Positions 24,741 through 33,364 of a DNA stretch of 64,000 bases are shown piece after piece. This DNA comes from Roseovarius salinarum (GTDB taxonomy: Bacteria; Pseudomonadota; Alphaproteobacteria; Rhodobacterales; Rhodobacteraceae). Position 1 is the first letter of the stretch, and every line of letters begins with the position of its first letter. Position numbers and translations under genes: made by a program. The notes beneath the pieces are model-generated. The model saw nothing but the letters and a program-made list of their open reading frames with translations, was not told the origin of the DNA and made no database searches. The stretch covers positions 124,247 through 188,246 of the forward strand of contig NZ_PHNT01000003.1 in the NCBI RefSeq assembly GCF_002834145.1, read 5' to 3'.

Positions 24741-25285
24741 AGCCAGCCGCTCCAGACGGCCCAGGCGACGGCCAGAAGCAGACCGCCCGAGACCAGTTCG
24801 CTGGCGGTCTCGTAGCTGTGGCGCACGCGCCCGCCCAATTCGAGACCGATGAGCGTGAAGGTGACGGAAAACCCCATGATGGTGGCCGCCATGGCCAGTG
24901 GCGGGATGCCTTCCAGGCCGAGGCTCACCCCGACCACGAGGTTGTCCACCGACAGCCCGGCGGCCAGAAGCACCAGTTCGCGCCAGCCGGTCAGCCAGGC
25001 GCCAAGCGCCTCGCGGTCGCGCGTGTCGCGCGTCGTCTCGAACAGGGTCCACAGGCCCAGCCCTGCCAGCAGCGCGGGGCCCAGCCAGTCCGCCCGCCCC
25101 GCGACGAACTCCGCGGTGGCCTGCCCCAGCCAGATGCCCAGAAGCGGCACCGTGAACTCGAAGGCGGCGAAGGTTCCGGCGATGCGCCAGCGGCGTCGTG
25201 CCTGCCCCAGCGCGCCAAGTGCAAGGGCCGCCGAGAAGTTGTTGGCGCCGATCACCGCGCCGAGAATCGCCAGTTGCAGCCACAT
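24737..25285 (-). CDS. MntP-like putative manganese efflux protein
   Basis: A 182-residue protein with six predicted helices in two related halves, as in MntP (former DUF204). The first half has GANNFSAALALG where MntP usually has an Asp in place of the second Asn; the second half keeps Asp in SVDNLVVGVSLGL. The loss of the first Asp makes the substrate uncertain. It lies 51 bases downstream of pstB on the same strand and may be read from the pst promoter. No yybP-ykoY-like riboswitch is visible in the short gap. Confidence 0.72.
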   Translation of the reverse strand: MWLQLAILGAVIGANNFSAALALGALGQARRRWRIAGTFAAFEFTVPLLGIWLGQATAEFVAGRADWLGPALLAGLGLWTLFETTRDTRDREALGAWLTGWRELVLLAAGLSVDNLVVGVSLGLEGIPPLAMAATIMGFSVTFTLIGLELGGRVRHSYETASELVSGGLLLAVAWAVWSGWL

Positions 25286-25336
25286 GTGGCCTGTCCTTGA
25301 CCGATGGCCGGGCCGGCGGCAAGCGTCTTGTGGGCG

Positions 25337-26161
25337 TCAGCCGAAGGCGCCGCGGATGAAGTCGACCGTCCGCGGATCGCGCGGATTGTCGAAGACGTCT
25401 TGGGTGATGCCGATCTCGGCGATCTCTCCGAGATAGAAGAACGCCGTCCGGTCGGCCACCCGCCTTGTCTGTTCCATCGAGTGGGTGATCAGGACGATGG
25501 AATAATCCTCGGACAGCTCGGTGATCAGGTCCTCGATGATGGCCGCCGCGTTCGGGTCCAGCGACGAGACGGGTTCGTCCATCAGCAGGACCTCGGGGTC
25601 GTTGGCGATGGCGCGCGCGATGCAAAGCCGTTGTTGCTGGCCGCCCGACAGGTCTGTGCCGCGTTCGTCCAGCTTGTCCTTGACCTCGTCCCACAGCCCG
25701 GCACGGCGCAGGCTGTGCTCGACCAGCTGGTCCATTTCCGCGCGGCCCTTGACGAAGCCGTGCAGCCGTGGACCGAAGGCGATGTTGTCATAGACCGACT
25801 TGGGGAACGGGTTGGGCGCCTGCGCGACCATGCCGACCCGCGTGCGGATGTGCACAGGGTCGATGGCGGGGGCATAGATGTCCTGCCCGTCGAGCAGGAT
25901 CCGGCCCGTGACGCGCGAATTCTCGATCGCGTCGTTCATCCGGTTCAGGCAGCGCAGGAAGGTGGTCTTGCCGCAGCCGGACGGCCCCATCAGTGCCAGC
26001 ACCTCGCGCGCATGGACGTTCAGCGTGGCGTCCCTGATGGCGTGGAAGTCGCCGTAGAAGACGTTCACCTCGCTGCATTCCATCTTGGTTTCATGCCCCG
26101 CCGCGGCGCGGTCCGGGGCGGTTTCGGGTTTCTCCAGCGTGGTTTCCATCGGGCTCACCAT
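25337..26161 (-). CDS. pstB: Phosphate ABC transporter ATP-binding protein
   Basis: PstB, 274 residues. Walker A GPSGCGKTTFLRCLNRMND, including the PstB-specific RCLNRMND, signature LSGGQQQRLCIARAIA, Walker B VLLMDEPVSSLDP and the H-loop VLITHSMEQTRRVADRTAFF. It drives phosphate import with PstA and PstC. Its start overlaps the pstA stop by 7 bases; a second ATG four codons later is possible. No phoU follows: the next gene is the MntP-like one. Confidence 0.95.
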   Translation of the reverse strand: MVSPMETTLEKPETAPDRAAAGHETKMECSEVNVFYGDFHAIRDATLNVHAREVLALMGPSGCGKTTFLRCLNRMNDAIENSRVTGRILLDGQDIYAPAIDPVHIRTRVGMVAQAPNPFPKSVYDNIAFGPRLHGFVKGRAEMDQLVEHSLRRAGLWDEVKDKLDERGTDLSGGQQQRLCIARAIANDPEVLLMDEPVSSLDPNAAAIIEDLITELSEDYSIVLITHSMEQTRRVADRTAFFYLGEIAEIGITQDVFDNPRDPRTVDFIRGAFG

Positions 26162-27462
26162 TTCTTTTGCACGCGGTCGCGCAGGTAGATCGCCGCCGCA
26201 TTCATCAGGAAGAGGAAAAGAAGCAGGACGATGATCGCCGCCGCCGTCTTGGCGGCGAAGGCGCGTTCGGGGCTCGTCGACCAGGTGTAGATCTGCACCG
26301 GCAGCGGCGCCGCTGGGTCAAGGAAGCTGCTGGGCGCATCCGCCACGAAGGCCACCATGCCGATCATCAGCAGCGGCGCGGTCTCGCCCAACGCCTCGGC
26401 CATAGAGATGATGGTGCCCGTCAGGATCCCCGGCAGCGCATTGGGCAGGACCACCTTCGACACCGTCTGCATCTTCGAGGCGCCCAGTTCCATCGCGGCG
26501 GTGCGCAGCGAGGGCGGCACGGCGGCGATGGCCGCGCGCGCGGCGATGATCATGGTGGGAAGCGTCAGCAGCGAGAGCGCCAGCCCGCCCACCAGTGGGC
26601 TGGAGCGCGGCATGCCGAAGACGCGTATGAAGACGGCGAGCGCCAGCAGGCCGAAGACGATCGAGGGGACGGCGGCGAGGTTGCGGATGTTCACGTCGAT
26701 CAGCCGGGTGAACCAGTTCTTCGGCGCGAATTCCTCGAGGTAGACCGCGGCGGCCACGCCCAGCGGCAGGCTGACCACCAGCGTGACCGTCAGCATCAGC
26801 GCCGAGCCGACGACGCCGGCAAATATGCCGGCCACTTCAGGGTCGCGGCTGTCGTTGCGCAGCAGCAGGTCCCAGGCGAAGGCCGAGCGGACCATGCCCT
26901 GATCCTCCAACCGCTCGATCCAGTTGATCTGTGCATCGCTGGTGCGGCGGTCGTCCTCGGTCACGTCACGGTCCACCACGCCCTGCACGATGTTGTGCAT
27001 GTCGTCGGAGGCCGGCAGCCAGAAGCGTGACTGCTGCCCGATCAGCGACGGTTCCTCGATGACGCGTTCCATCAACTGGAAGCTCGCGTCGGCGCTGATG
27101 AGCGCCAGCATCTCGCGGCGTGCGCCGCGGCTGTCCGGGCGCCCGCCGAGGCTTGCATACAACGCGTCCGCCACCAGGCCGCGGAAGTTGACGTCCTTGA
27201 TCGCGTCCGCGCCGGCCTGAGTGCCGCCGTCGAACTCTGCCGCGGGCAGCGCGACCTCGAGCCCGATCTGTGTCTGCACGAAGGCGGTTCGCGCCTGGTA
27301 GAAAATGCTGCCGAACAAGGTGACCAGCATGGTGACCGCCAGCAGGATCGACACCATGCCGAGGCCACGCAGCACCCCCTCGCGCGTGCGCCGGCGCCGC
27401 ACGCCGACGTTGAACCGTTCCGAGGTATACCATTCGGTGAAGTTTTCGGGCCGGTCAGTCAT
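26155..27462 (-). CDS. pstA: Phosphate ABC transporter permease PstA
   Basis: PstA, 435 residues, longer than the 300-residue enterobacterial form. The first 170 residues carry a DUF3333-type N-terminal domain (WYTSERFNVGVRRRRTREG, one helix, then a soluble part), typical of Alphaproteobacteria. The permease core follows from about residue 210 (SALMLTVTLVVSLPLGVAAAVYLEEFAP), with the EAA loop in LRTAAMELGASKMQTVSKVVLPNA. It overlaps pstC by 8 bases and pstB by 7. Confidence 0.93.
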   Translation of the reverse strand: MTDRPENFTEWYTSERFNVGVRRRRTREGVLRGLGMVSILLAVTMLVTLFGSIFYQARTAFVQTQIGLEVALPAAEFDGGTQAGADAIKDVNFRGLVADALYASLGGRPDSRGARREMLALISADASFQLMERVIEEPSLIGQQSRFWLPASDDMHNIVQGVVDRDVTEDDRRTSDAQINWIERLEDQGMVRSAFAWDLLLRNDSRDPEVAGIFAGVVGSALMLTVTLVVSLPLGVAAAVYLEEFAPKNWFTRLIDVNIRNLAAVPSIVFGLLALAVFIRVFGMPRSSPLVGGLALSLLTLPTMIIAARAAIAAVPPSLRTAAMELGASKMQTVSKVVLPNALPGILTGTIISMAEALGETAPLLMIGMVAFVADAPSSFLDPAAPLPVQIYTWSTSPERAFAAKTAAAIIVLLLFLFLMNAAAIYLRDRVQKKW

Positions 27463-28831
27463 ACTGGTCCCTGTATCTCTCCATCACCTGGAGGGCGAAG
27501 AGGTTGAGCATCAGCGTGATCGCGAACAGCGCCAGCGCCAGCGCGAAGGCCGACAGGGTCATCGGGCTGTCGAAGGGCTGGTCGCCGGTCAGCACGGTGG
27601 TGATCTGCACGGTGATCGTGGTCACCGCCTCGAAGGGGTTGAGCGTCAGGTTCGCCGCCAGCCCCGCGGCCATCACCACGATCATCGTCTCGCCGATGGC
27701 GCGGCTGGTGGCCAGCACCATGGCGCTGACCAGCCCCGGCAATGCGGCGGGCAGCACCACGCGCACGATCGTCTCTCCCCTCGTCGCGCCCAGCGAATAG
27801 GCCGCCTGCCGCAGCCGTCCGGGCACCGAGCTGATGACATCGTCCGACAACGAGCTGACGAAGGGGATGATCATGATGCCCATCACCGCGCCCGCGGCCA
27901 GCGCGGACTCGGAACTTGATGGAATCCCGAGGCTTTCGCCGAAATCGCGTACCAGCGGCGCGACCAGCGTCGCGGCGAAGAACCCGTAGACGACCGTGGG
28001 GATCCCGGCGAGCACCTCGATCACCGGCTTGGCGGTGGAGCGCACCCCGTGGGGTGCGAATTCGACCATGTATATGGCCGAGAACAGCCCGATCGGCCCA
28101 GCCACCAGCATCGCCAGCATGGCGATCTGCGTGGTGCCGACGAGGACCGGGATGAACCCGAAGGAACCTTCCTGGCCCAGCTGGCCCTCGCGGATCGCGG
28201 TGATCGGACGCCAGTTGAGGCCGAAGAAGAACTCGGTGGGCGAGACCATCGCGAAGAACCGCAGCGAGTCGAAGATCAGCGTGAACACGATGCCCACGGT
28301 GGTCAGGATCGCCACGGCCGAACAGGCGATGAGGATCCACAGGAAGATCCGTTCGGTCGCGTTGCGCGCCTGGAAGGCGCGGTCGATCGGGCGCAGCGCA
28401 TAGAGGCCCATCAGGATCGAGATCACCAGCGCACCCAGCCCGATGATCCAGTCGGCCAGCTTGTTGAGCCACACCAGCCGGTCGGCCGCCGCCTGCTCCA
28501 GCGGCTGCACGTTGCTGACGCCGAACTGTTCGTTGGCGATGGACCACAACCGCGCCGCCACGAGCGAGGCGCGCTTGCCCTCCATGTAATCGGCGGGCAG
28601 CCCGCGCACGACGATCCATTCCGGCACGAAGCTTTTCAGCGCGAGGCCCGCCAGAAGGAAGATCACCGCGGGCAGCAACATGCACAGCGCGACCCACATG
28701 CCGTGGTAATAGGGGCGCGAATGCATGGCGCGCACACGTCCGGCTTCGAGCCGGAGCGCCCAGCGCAGCCCCAGCAAGTAGCCGAACACGGAAAGCAGCA
28801 GAACGCCGTAGGTCGCGATTGCCGGTGTCAT
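27455..28831 (-). CDS. pstC: Phosphate ABC transporter permease PstC
   Basis: PstC, 458 residues. An extended N-terminal part with two helices and a periplasmic segment precedes the permease core (IAMLAMLVAGPIGLFSAIYMVEFAP, GIPTVVYGFFAATLVAP), with the EAA loop in LRQAAYSLGATRGETIVRVVLPAA. I start at the ATG at 28831 (MTPAIATYG) because GAGGGA precedes it by about 5 bases. A PHO-box-like pair of direct repeats lies 41 bases upstream. No pstS precedes it; the upstream gene is an unrelated SDR. Confidence 0.92.
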   Translation of the reverse strand: MTPAIATYGVLLLSVFGYLLGLRWALRLEAGRVRAMHSRPYYHGMWVALCMLLPAVIFLLAGLALKSFVPEWIVVRGLPADYMEGKRASLVAARLWSIANEQFGVSNVQPLEQAAADRLVWLNKLADWIIGLGALVISILMGLYALRPIDRAFQARNATERIFLWILIACSAVAILTTVGIVFTLIFDSLRFFAMVSPTEFFFGLNWRPITAIREGQLGQEGSFGFIPVLVGTTQIAMLAMLVAGPIGLFSAIYMVEFAPHGVRSTAKPVIEVLAGIPTVVYGFFAATLVAPLVRDFGESLGIPSSSESALAAGAVMGIMIIPFVSSLSDDVISSVPGRLRQAAYSLGATRGETIVRVVLPAALPGLVSAMVLATSRAIGETMIVVMAAGLAANLTLNPFEAVTTITVQITTVLTGDQPFDSPMTLSAFALALALFAITLMLNLFALQVMERYRDQYD

Positions 28832-28871
28832 CGAAGTCCCTCGAACTCCCGACAACCGTTAACGATCGTTC

Positions 28872-28889
28872 TTTACGGTTTTGTAACAG
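28872..28889 (-). promoter_or_regulatory. Candidate PHO box before pstC
   Basis: On the minus strand CTGTTAC-AAAA-CCGTAAA: two related 7-mers separated by 4 AT bases, the architecture of a PHO box (direct repeat of CTGTCAT with AT-rich spacer). It ends 41 bases before the pstC ATG. It suggests PhoB-controlled expression under phosphate shortage. The second half-site is weaker than the first. Confidence 0.6.
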
Positions 28890-28926
28890 CCCGCCAGGGT
28901 GCGTCAGCGTGGCCCGGCGGGGCAGG

Positions 28927-29787
28927 TCACGTCTCTTGCGCGGCCTCCAGCAGCGCCGGCAGACCGTCGCGGTAGCTGGGGTAAAGCAGCTTCACCCCCA
29001 GTTCCGTCTTGATGCGGTCGTTCGCGACGCGCTTCGACTCGGCGTAGAAACTGCGCGCCATCGGCGACATCTCGGCCTGTTCGAAGGGAACCTCGGGCGG
29101 CATCGGCGCGCCCAGAAGCTGGGCTGCATGGGCGATCACGTCCTGCGGCGGGGCCGGGTCGTCATCGCACAGGTTGTAGACCGCGCCGGGGTCGGGCCGC
29201 GCGATGGAGGCCGCGAGCACCTGAGCGATGTCATCGACGTGGATCCGGCTGAACACCTGGCCCTGCTTGACGATCCGGCGCGCGGTGCCGCGGCGGACCT
29301 TCTCGAACGGGCCGCGCCCGGGGCCGTAGATGCCCGCCAGCCGGAAGATGTGCAGCGGCAGGCCCGTGATCGCCTGCCATTCCGCTTCGGCCGCGACGCG
29401 CGCGCGCCCACGGTCGGTGGAGGGCGCCAGCGGCGTGGATTCGTCCACCCAGCCGCCGCCGTGGTCGCCGTAGACGCCCGTGGTCGACAGGTAACCGGCC
29501 CATTCGAGCCGCGGGGCGATTTCGGCGATGGCATCGCCACACCGGCGCAGCACCGGGTCGCCCTCGGCGTCCGGGCCGGCGGACACGAGCACATGTCTGG
29601 CCGCTGCCAAAGCCGGGTCAAGGTCGCCGCCGGGCCAGATGACGGGGTGGATGCCCTCTGCGCGCAGGGCCTCGGCCTTGTCGGGGCTGCGGGTCGTGCC
29701 GTGGATCGTCCAGCCCCGGGGCAACAGGAGATTCGCCAGCGCGCGGGCGGAATACCCGTGACCGAAAGAAAGAAGTGTCTTGCTCAT
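28927..29787 (-). CDS. SDR-family NAD(P)-dependent oxidoreductase (YeeZ-like)
   Basis: Extended/atypical SDR of 286 residues. The N terminus has a Rossmann-like motif SFGHGYSARALANLL, where the usual GxxGxxG is changed to GHGYSA, as in YeeZ-type proteins. Then come YLSTTGVYGDHGGGWVDE (the usual catalytic region, with the Tyr in GVYGD), FRLAGIYGPGRGPF and RIHVDDIAQVLAAS. The substrate is unknown; relatives are annotated as nucleoside-diphosphate-sugar epimerase-like. It is on the same strand as pstCAB but 95 bases upstream, with the PHO box in between, so it is a separate unit. Confidence 0.8.
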   Translation of the reverse strand: MSKTLLSFGHGYSARALANLLLPRGWTIHGTTRSPDKAEALRAEGIHPVIWPGGDLDPALAAARHVLVSAGPDAEGDPVLRRCGDAIAEIAPRLEWAGYLSTTGVYGDHGGGWVDESTPLAPSTDRGRARVAAEAEWQAITGLPLHIFRLAGIYGPGRGPFEKVRRGTARRIVKQGQVFSRIHVDDIAQVLAASIARPDPGAVYNLCDDDPAPPQDVIAHAAQLLGAPMPPEVPFEQAEMSPMARSFYAESKRVANDRIKTELGVKLLYPSYRDGLPALLEAAQET

Positions 29788-29911
29788 GGCCCCTTAATGT
29801 AGGCAGGCACTGGCGTTGGCAAGGCGGGCGGGCTTCCGCCGGTACGATCGGGGTATCTGGCGGCTTTCGCGCTTCGGTGGCATACTCCGCAACAACTGGC
29901 CCGGAGGTTCC

Positions 29912-30400
29912 ATGACAGGTTTTTCCCGCCGATCCCTTCTCGTGCTGGCCGGTGCGGCGGTGGTCGCCGCATGCGGCGGTGGCGACCGGCCCGCCGTCTC
30001 GACCAGCGGCGCGGTCGCGGACCCGCCGCTTTTTCCCAACGAGACGCCGGAACTGCGGCGCCTGATCAACAGCTACGCCGACCGCTACGGCGTGCCGCGC
30101 GCGCTGGTTCACCGGCTCGCCGTTCGCGAAAGCACGCATCGGCCCGGCGCCCGCAACGGGCCCTACTACGGGCTCTTGCAGATCCACCCGACCACGGCGC
30201 GCACGATGGGGTTCCGCGGCGACCCGGCGGACCTGCTGGATGCCGAGACCAACCTGAAATACGCGGTGAAATACCTGCGCGGCGCCTACATGGTCGCCGA
30301 CGGCGACCCCGACGATGCCATCATGTGGTATGCGCGCGGCTACTACTACGAGGCCAAGCGCAAGGGCCTGCTGGTGGAAACGGGGCTGCGGCCCGGCTGA
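29912..30400 (+). CDS. Lytic transglycosylase lipoprotein (SLT domain)
   Basis: A 162-residue exported peptidoglycan-cutting enzyme. The signal sequence ends in a lipobox (RRSLLVLAGAAVVAAC, lipidated Cys about residue 20), so it should be anchored to a membrane. The SLT domain follows: catalytic Glu in HRLAVRESTHRPGARNGPYYGLLQIHPTTARTMGF (read in parts; RES is where family members have ES), then ETNLKYAVKYLRGAY and WYARGYYY. The ATG at 29912 has GGAGG 4 bases upstream; longer reading frames have no signal peptide. It converges with the oxygenase gene. Confidence 0.87.
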   Translation: MTGFSRRSLLVLAGAAVVAACGGGDRPAVSTSGAVADPPLFPNETPELRRLINSYADRYGVPRALVHRLAVRESTHRPGARNGPYYGLLQIHPTTARTMGFRGDPADLLDAETNLKYAVKYLRGAYMVADGDPDDAIMWYARGYYYEAKRKGLLVETGLRPG

Positions 30401-30416
30401 CACCGGGCCGCACCGG

Positions 30417-31538
30417 TCATGCGGCCTGCCGTTCCCGGCCCGCCAGCGTGCGGTAGGTGCTCCAGGTCGCGCCGCGGTCGGTGTAGCAGCCGCGCAGGTG
30501 GCGCTGTCCGCTGTCTGCCGAGAACCCTTCACGGCCGTGGACGATCCGGTGGTTGTCGAAGACGATGCATTCGCCCGCGTTCAGCCGGAACCGGCAGACG
30601 AAGCGATCGTCCTGCATCATGCGGATGAACTTGCAGAAGGCGGGGTAATAGCTGTCGAGGACCCCCTGCGGCAGGTCCATGTCCTCCTGCAAGTGCTGCG
30701 AGATCGTCACGCCCGAGACGTTGCCGTTCGCGTCGAGCTCGATCACCTTCTGGTGCGCGCGGTAGTCCCAGCCGTCGTGCCGGTAAAAGAACGGTATTGC
30801 ATGGGTGGCCAGCAAGTCGAACGCCACCGGATCCTCTTCGCGCAGGGTTTCGGCCACCGCCGCGCCATCGAGGAACAGGCTGCGCCCGCCCTCGACGGTG
30901 TTCGCGCGGCAATGCAGGAACTGCACGCCCGGCGCCATCTCCTCGCCCGGCAGGTCGGTGTGCATCTCCAGCGGCCCGGCGGTGAAGGCCAGGTTCGTCG
31001 GCGCGATCTCCAGCCGGACCTCGAAGTAATGCCCCTCGGCCGTGGGCGTGACGGGGCCGAGGCAGTTGACCAGCCGGGTGAGGCTTGCGTCGCTGTCCTC
31101 CATCCCGGTGACCAGCGCGACGCCTTCCTCGATCAGCGCGCGGGCAAGCCGGGCGCGGCCCGCTTCGGTGGTCTCGATCTCGGCCTGCGGTATGCGCCGG
31201 AAATCCGCGTCGTGCCCGGCGTACCAGAGGATGCGGGGCAGGTCGGCCGGGTCAGGCTTCTGGCCGTGGGTCGCGAAGGCCTCCAGTCGCTCGAGCGGCA
31301 GGCGCGTGACGTGATCCTCGTTCGCCCAGTCGATTTCCAGCACCCCTTCGGCGACGCGTGCTCGCCGGGCCGACGGCGCGGCGTCCAGCGAGGTGACGTC
31401 GAAGACCCGTTCGCGCGTCTGCGGGTCGATCGTGGTGGGGCAGGCATCGCGCAGCCAGTGGTAATTGAAATAGGTTTCGCCGCGCGACAGCGGTGCGAAA
31501 AGCCCGTTGTCCGCAAGCCGGACCTCGGTCTGCGTCAT
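30417..31538 (-). CDS. Gamma-butyrobetaine-hydroxylase-like Fe(II)/2-oxoglutarate dioxygenase
   Basis: A 373-residue TauD/TfdA-superfamily oxygenase with an N-terminal DUF971-like domain (FNYHWLRDACPTTIDPQTRE). Iron ligands H193 and D195 (EMHTDLPGE) and H334 (RIVHGREGF), with the 2-oxoglutarate arginine in GQRHLRGCYTDRG. The family hydroxylates gamma-butyrobetaine to carnitine or trimethyllysine. The CxCxxC zinc site usual after WLRD is missing: only C33 is left. A class II aldolase gene lies 28 bases upstream on the same strand, and a LysR regulator is divergent. Carnitine synthesis is not shown; the true substrate is open. Confidence 0.8.
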   Translation of the reverse strand: MTQTEVRLADNGLFAPLSRGETYFNYHWLRDACPTTIDPQTRERVFDVTSLDAAPSARRARVAEGVLEIDWANEDHVTRLPLERLEAFATHGQKPDPADLPRILWYAGHDADFRRIPQAEIETTEAGRARLARALIEEGVALVTGMEDSDASLTRLVNCLGPVTPTAEGHYFEVRLEIAPTNLAFTAGPLEMHTDLPGEEMAPGVQFLHCRANTVEGGRSLFLDGAAVAETLREEDPVAFDLLATHAIPFFYRHDGWDYRAHQKVIELDANGNVSGVTISQHLQEDMDLPQGVLDSYYPAFCKFIRMMQDDRFVCRFRLNAGECIVFDNHRIVHGREGFSADSGQRHLRGCYTDRGATWSTYRTLAGRERQAA

Positions 31539-31566
31539 GGTCGTCTCCGTGGTTTTCCAGTGTGTT

Positions 31567-32322
31567 TCAGGCGGCGTAGTCGGAGCCTTCCGCGTCGAGG
31601 ATGGCCTTTAGCTCCGCCATGTGGCGTTCGGCCTGGCCGGGATAGTCCTCCAGTTCGCGGGCGGTCTTTTCGGCCACGTCGTCGGACAGAACGCGCAGCG
31701 GCCGGCCGGTCTGCAGCGCGCGGATGTAGGTTTCGGCGGCGCGCTCGAAATAATAGAGCCGGTTGAAGGTGTCGGCGACCGTGTCGCCGATCACCATGAC
31801 ACCGTGGTTGCCCATGATCATCACCTTCTGCTTGGGGTCGGTGAAAAGCTGCGCGCAGCGTTCTCCCTCGTCCTCGAAGGCCAGCCCGCCGTAGCCGTCG
31901 TCGATGACGTAACGGTTGAAGAAGGTCGCGCAGTTCTGGTCGATCGGCGGCAGGGTGCTGTCGGCAAGACAGGCCAGCACGGTGGCGTGGATCGAGTGAA
32001 CGTGCATGGCGCAGCGCGCGTGGGGGCAATGCCGGTGCAGCCCGCCGTGCAGGCCCCAGGCGGTGGGGTCGGGCGCACCGGGCTTTTCCAGCGTGTCGGG
32101 ATCGTTCGCGTCCACCTCGATCAGGTCGCTGGCCCTGATGCGCGCGAAATGCATCTGGTTGGGATTCATCAAAAAGCGCGTGCCATCCTCGTTGATGGCA
32201 AGGCTGAAGTGGTTGGCTACCGCCTCGTGCATGTTCATCCGGGCCGTCCAGCGGAAAGCGGCGGCGAGGTCCACGCGCTCGGCCCAGTGGGTGATGTTCG
32301 CGGTTCGGATGTCCTCGGGCAT
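31567..32322 (-). CDS. Class II aldolase/adducin family protein
   Basis: A 251-residue zinc-dependent aldolase-like protein. Zinc ligands are suggested by CAMHVHSIHATVLACL (H-x-H) and by GNHGVMVIGDTVADTF; a ligand Glu/His equivalent lies in the MHEAVANHFSLAINEDG segment. The family includes fuculose- and ribulose-phosphate aldolases but also many enzymes acting on small hydroxy-acids. The ATG at 32322 has GGAG 6 bases upstream. It precedes the 2-oxoglutarate dioxygenase by 28 bases on the same strand, so a hydroxylation followed by retro-aldol cleavage is a possible joint role. Confidence 0.82.
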   Translation of the reverse strand: MPEDIRTANITHWAERVDLAAAFRWTARMNMHEAVANHFSLAINEDGTRFLMNPNQMHFARIRASDLIEVDANDPDTLEKPGAPDPTAWGLHGGLHRHCPHARCAMHVHSIHATVLACLADSTLPPIDQNCATFFNRYVIDDGYGGLAFEDEGERCAQLFTDPKQKVMIMGNHGVMVIGDTVADTFNRLYYFERAAETYIRALQTGRPLRVLSDDVAEKTARELEDYPGQAERHMAELKAILDAEGSDYAA

Positions 32323-32435
32323 TCTCGGCTCCGTGCTTGGGTTGCCCATTGGGTCGCAGGGCCGGGCCGCGTTTACAAGAAACGGATTCGCTGGCATTCC
32401 ATTAGAAAAGCTTATTGGCCGCTTGAAGGTATGCC

Positions 32436-33311
32436 ATGGCGTTTTCCACCCTGCCGCACCTGACGTGGCTGCGCGCCTTCGAGGCGACCGCGCGGCACCT
32501 GTCGTTCACGCTGGCGGCGCGGGAGCTCAATCTCACGCAGTCCGCCGTCAGCCAGCACGTTCGCAACCTCGAATCCTTCCTCGGCCGGGAACTGTTCGAG
32601 CGGCGCACGCGGGCGCTGGAGCTGACGGAGGCCGGCGCGAACTACCTGCCCACGGTGCGCGAGGCATTCGACCTGCTGGCGCAGGGCACGCGCTCGTTCA
32701 TCGGCGGGGCGCCGGGACGGTCGATCATCGTGCAGTGCAACCTCGGGTTCTCGCTGTTCTGGCTGACGCCGCGGCTGGGCCGGCTCAAGGCCGCCTATCC
32801 GTGGCTGACGCTCAATATCGTGACGCCGATCTGGAACCCCGAACGCGAGGCGGACCAGGCGGCGCTCGAGATCCGCTTCGCCCGCGAAAGCGATATCTCG
32901 TCGCAAGCCGAGCGGTTGACGCGGGACCGGTTCTTCCCGGTGTGCCGCCCCGATTACCAGGGCGGGGCGGTGGACCTCGACACCGCCGTGCTGTTCGACT
33001 GCCCCGGCATCACCGGAAGCTGGGAGGCCTGGTTCAAGTCGCAGGGCAAGAGCTTCACGCGCGGTGCCGAGGTGATGATCGGCTCCACCTTCGGCATCGG
33101 GATCAACGCGGCGCTTCAGGGTACGGGGATCGCGATGGCGCACGACACGCTGGTGGGCGACATGATCGCGCGTGGTGATCTCGTCCGGCCTTTCGATCAT
33201 GCCCCGCGCCTGTCCGAGGGGTATTTCCTGCTGCCACCGCCGCGCCATGCGGAAACGCCGGCGTCACGCGCGTTCATCGCGTGGGTGAAATCCGAGTTGG
33301 CAGAAGCCTGA
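32436..33311 (+). CDS. LysR-family regulator (GcvA-like)
   Basis: A 291-residue LysR regulator: N-terminal helix-turn-helix (LPHLTWLRAFEATARHLSFTLAARELNLTQSAVSQHVRNLE, in parts) of the GcvA subgroup, and a periplasmic-binding-like effector domain from about residue 95. It is divergent from the aldolase-dioxygenase pair across a 113-base gap with an AT-rich middle (ATTAGAAAAGCTTATT), so it is their likely regulator. Effector unknown. It has no obvious partner downstream; amn follows after 53 bases. Confidence 0.85.
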   Translation: MAFSTLPHLTWLRAFEATARHLSFTLAARELNLTQSAVSQHVRNLESFLGRELFERRTRALELTEAGANYLPTVREAFDLLAQGTRSFIGGAPGRSIIVQCNLGFSLFWLTPRLGRLKAAYPWLTLNIVTPIWNPEREADQAALEIRFARESDISSQAERLTRDRFFPVCRPDYQGGAVDLDTAVLFDCPGITGSWEAWFKSQGKSFTRGAEVMIGSTFGIGINAALQGTGIAMAHDTLVGDMIARGDLVRPFDHAPRLSEGYFLLPPPRHAETPASRAFIAWVKSELAEA

Positions 33312-33364
33312 GCGCGTGCCGCCCGCTGTGTTGATCCGCCGGGCGGGCCGTGCCACCGTGCGCC

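Noticed and set aside
25286..25336. Manganese (yybP-ykoY) riboswitch before the MntP-like gene
   Set aside because: The gap is only 51 bases and lacks the conserved junction sequences.
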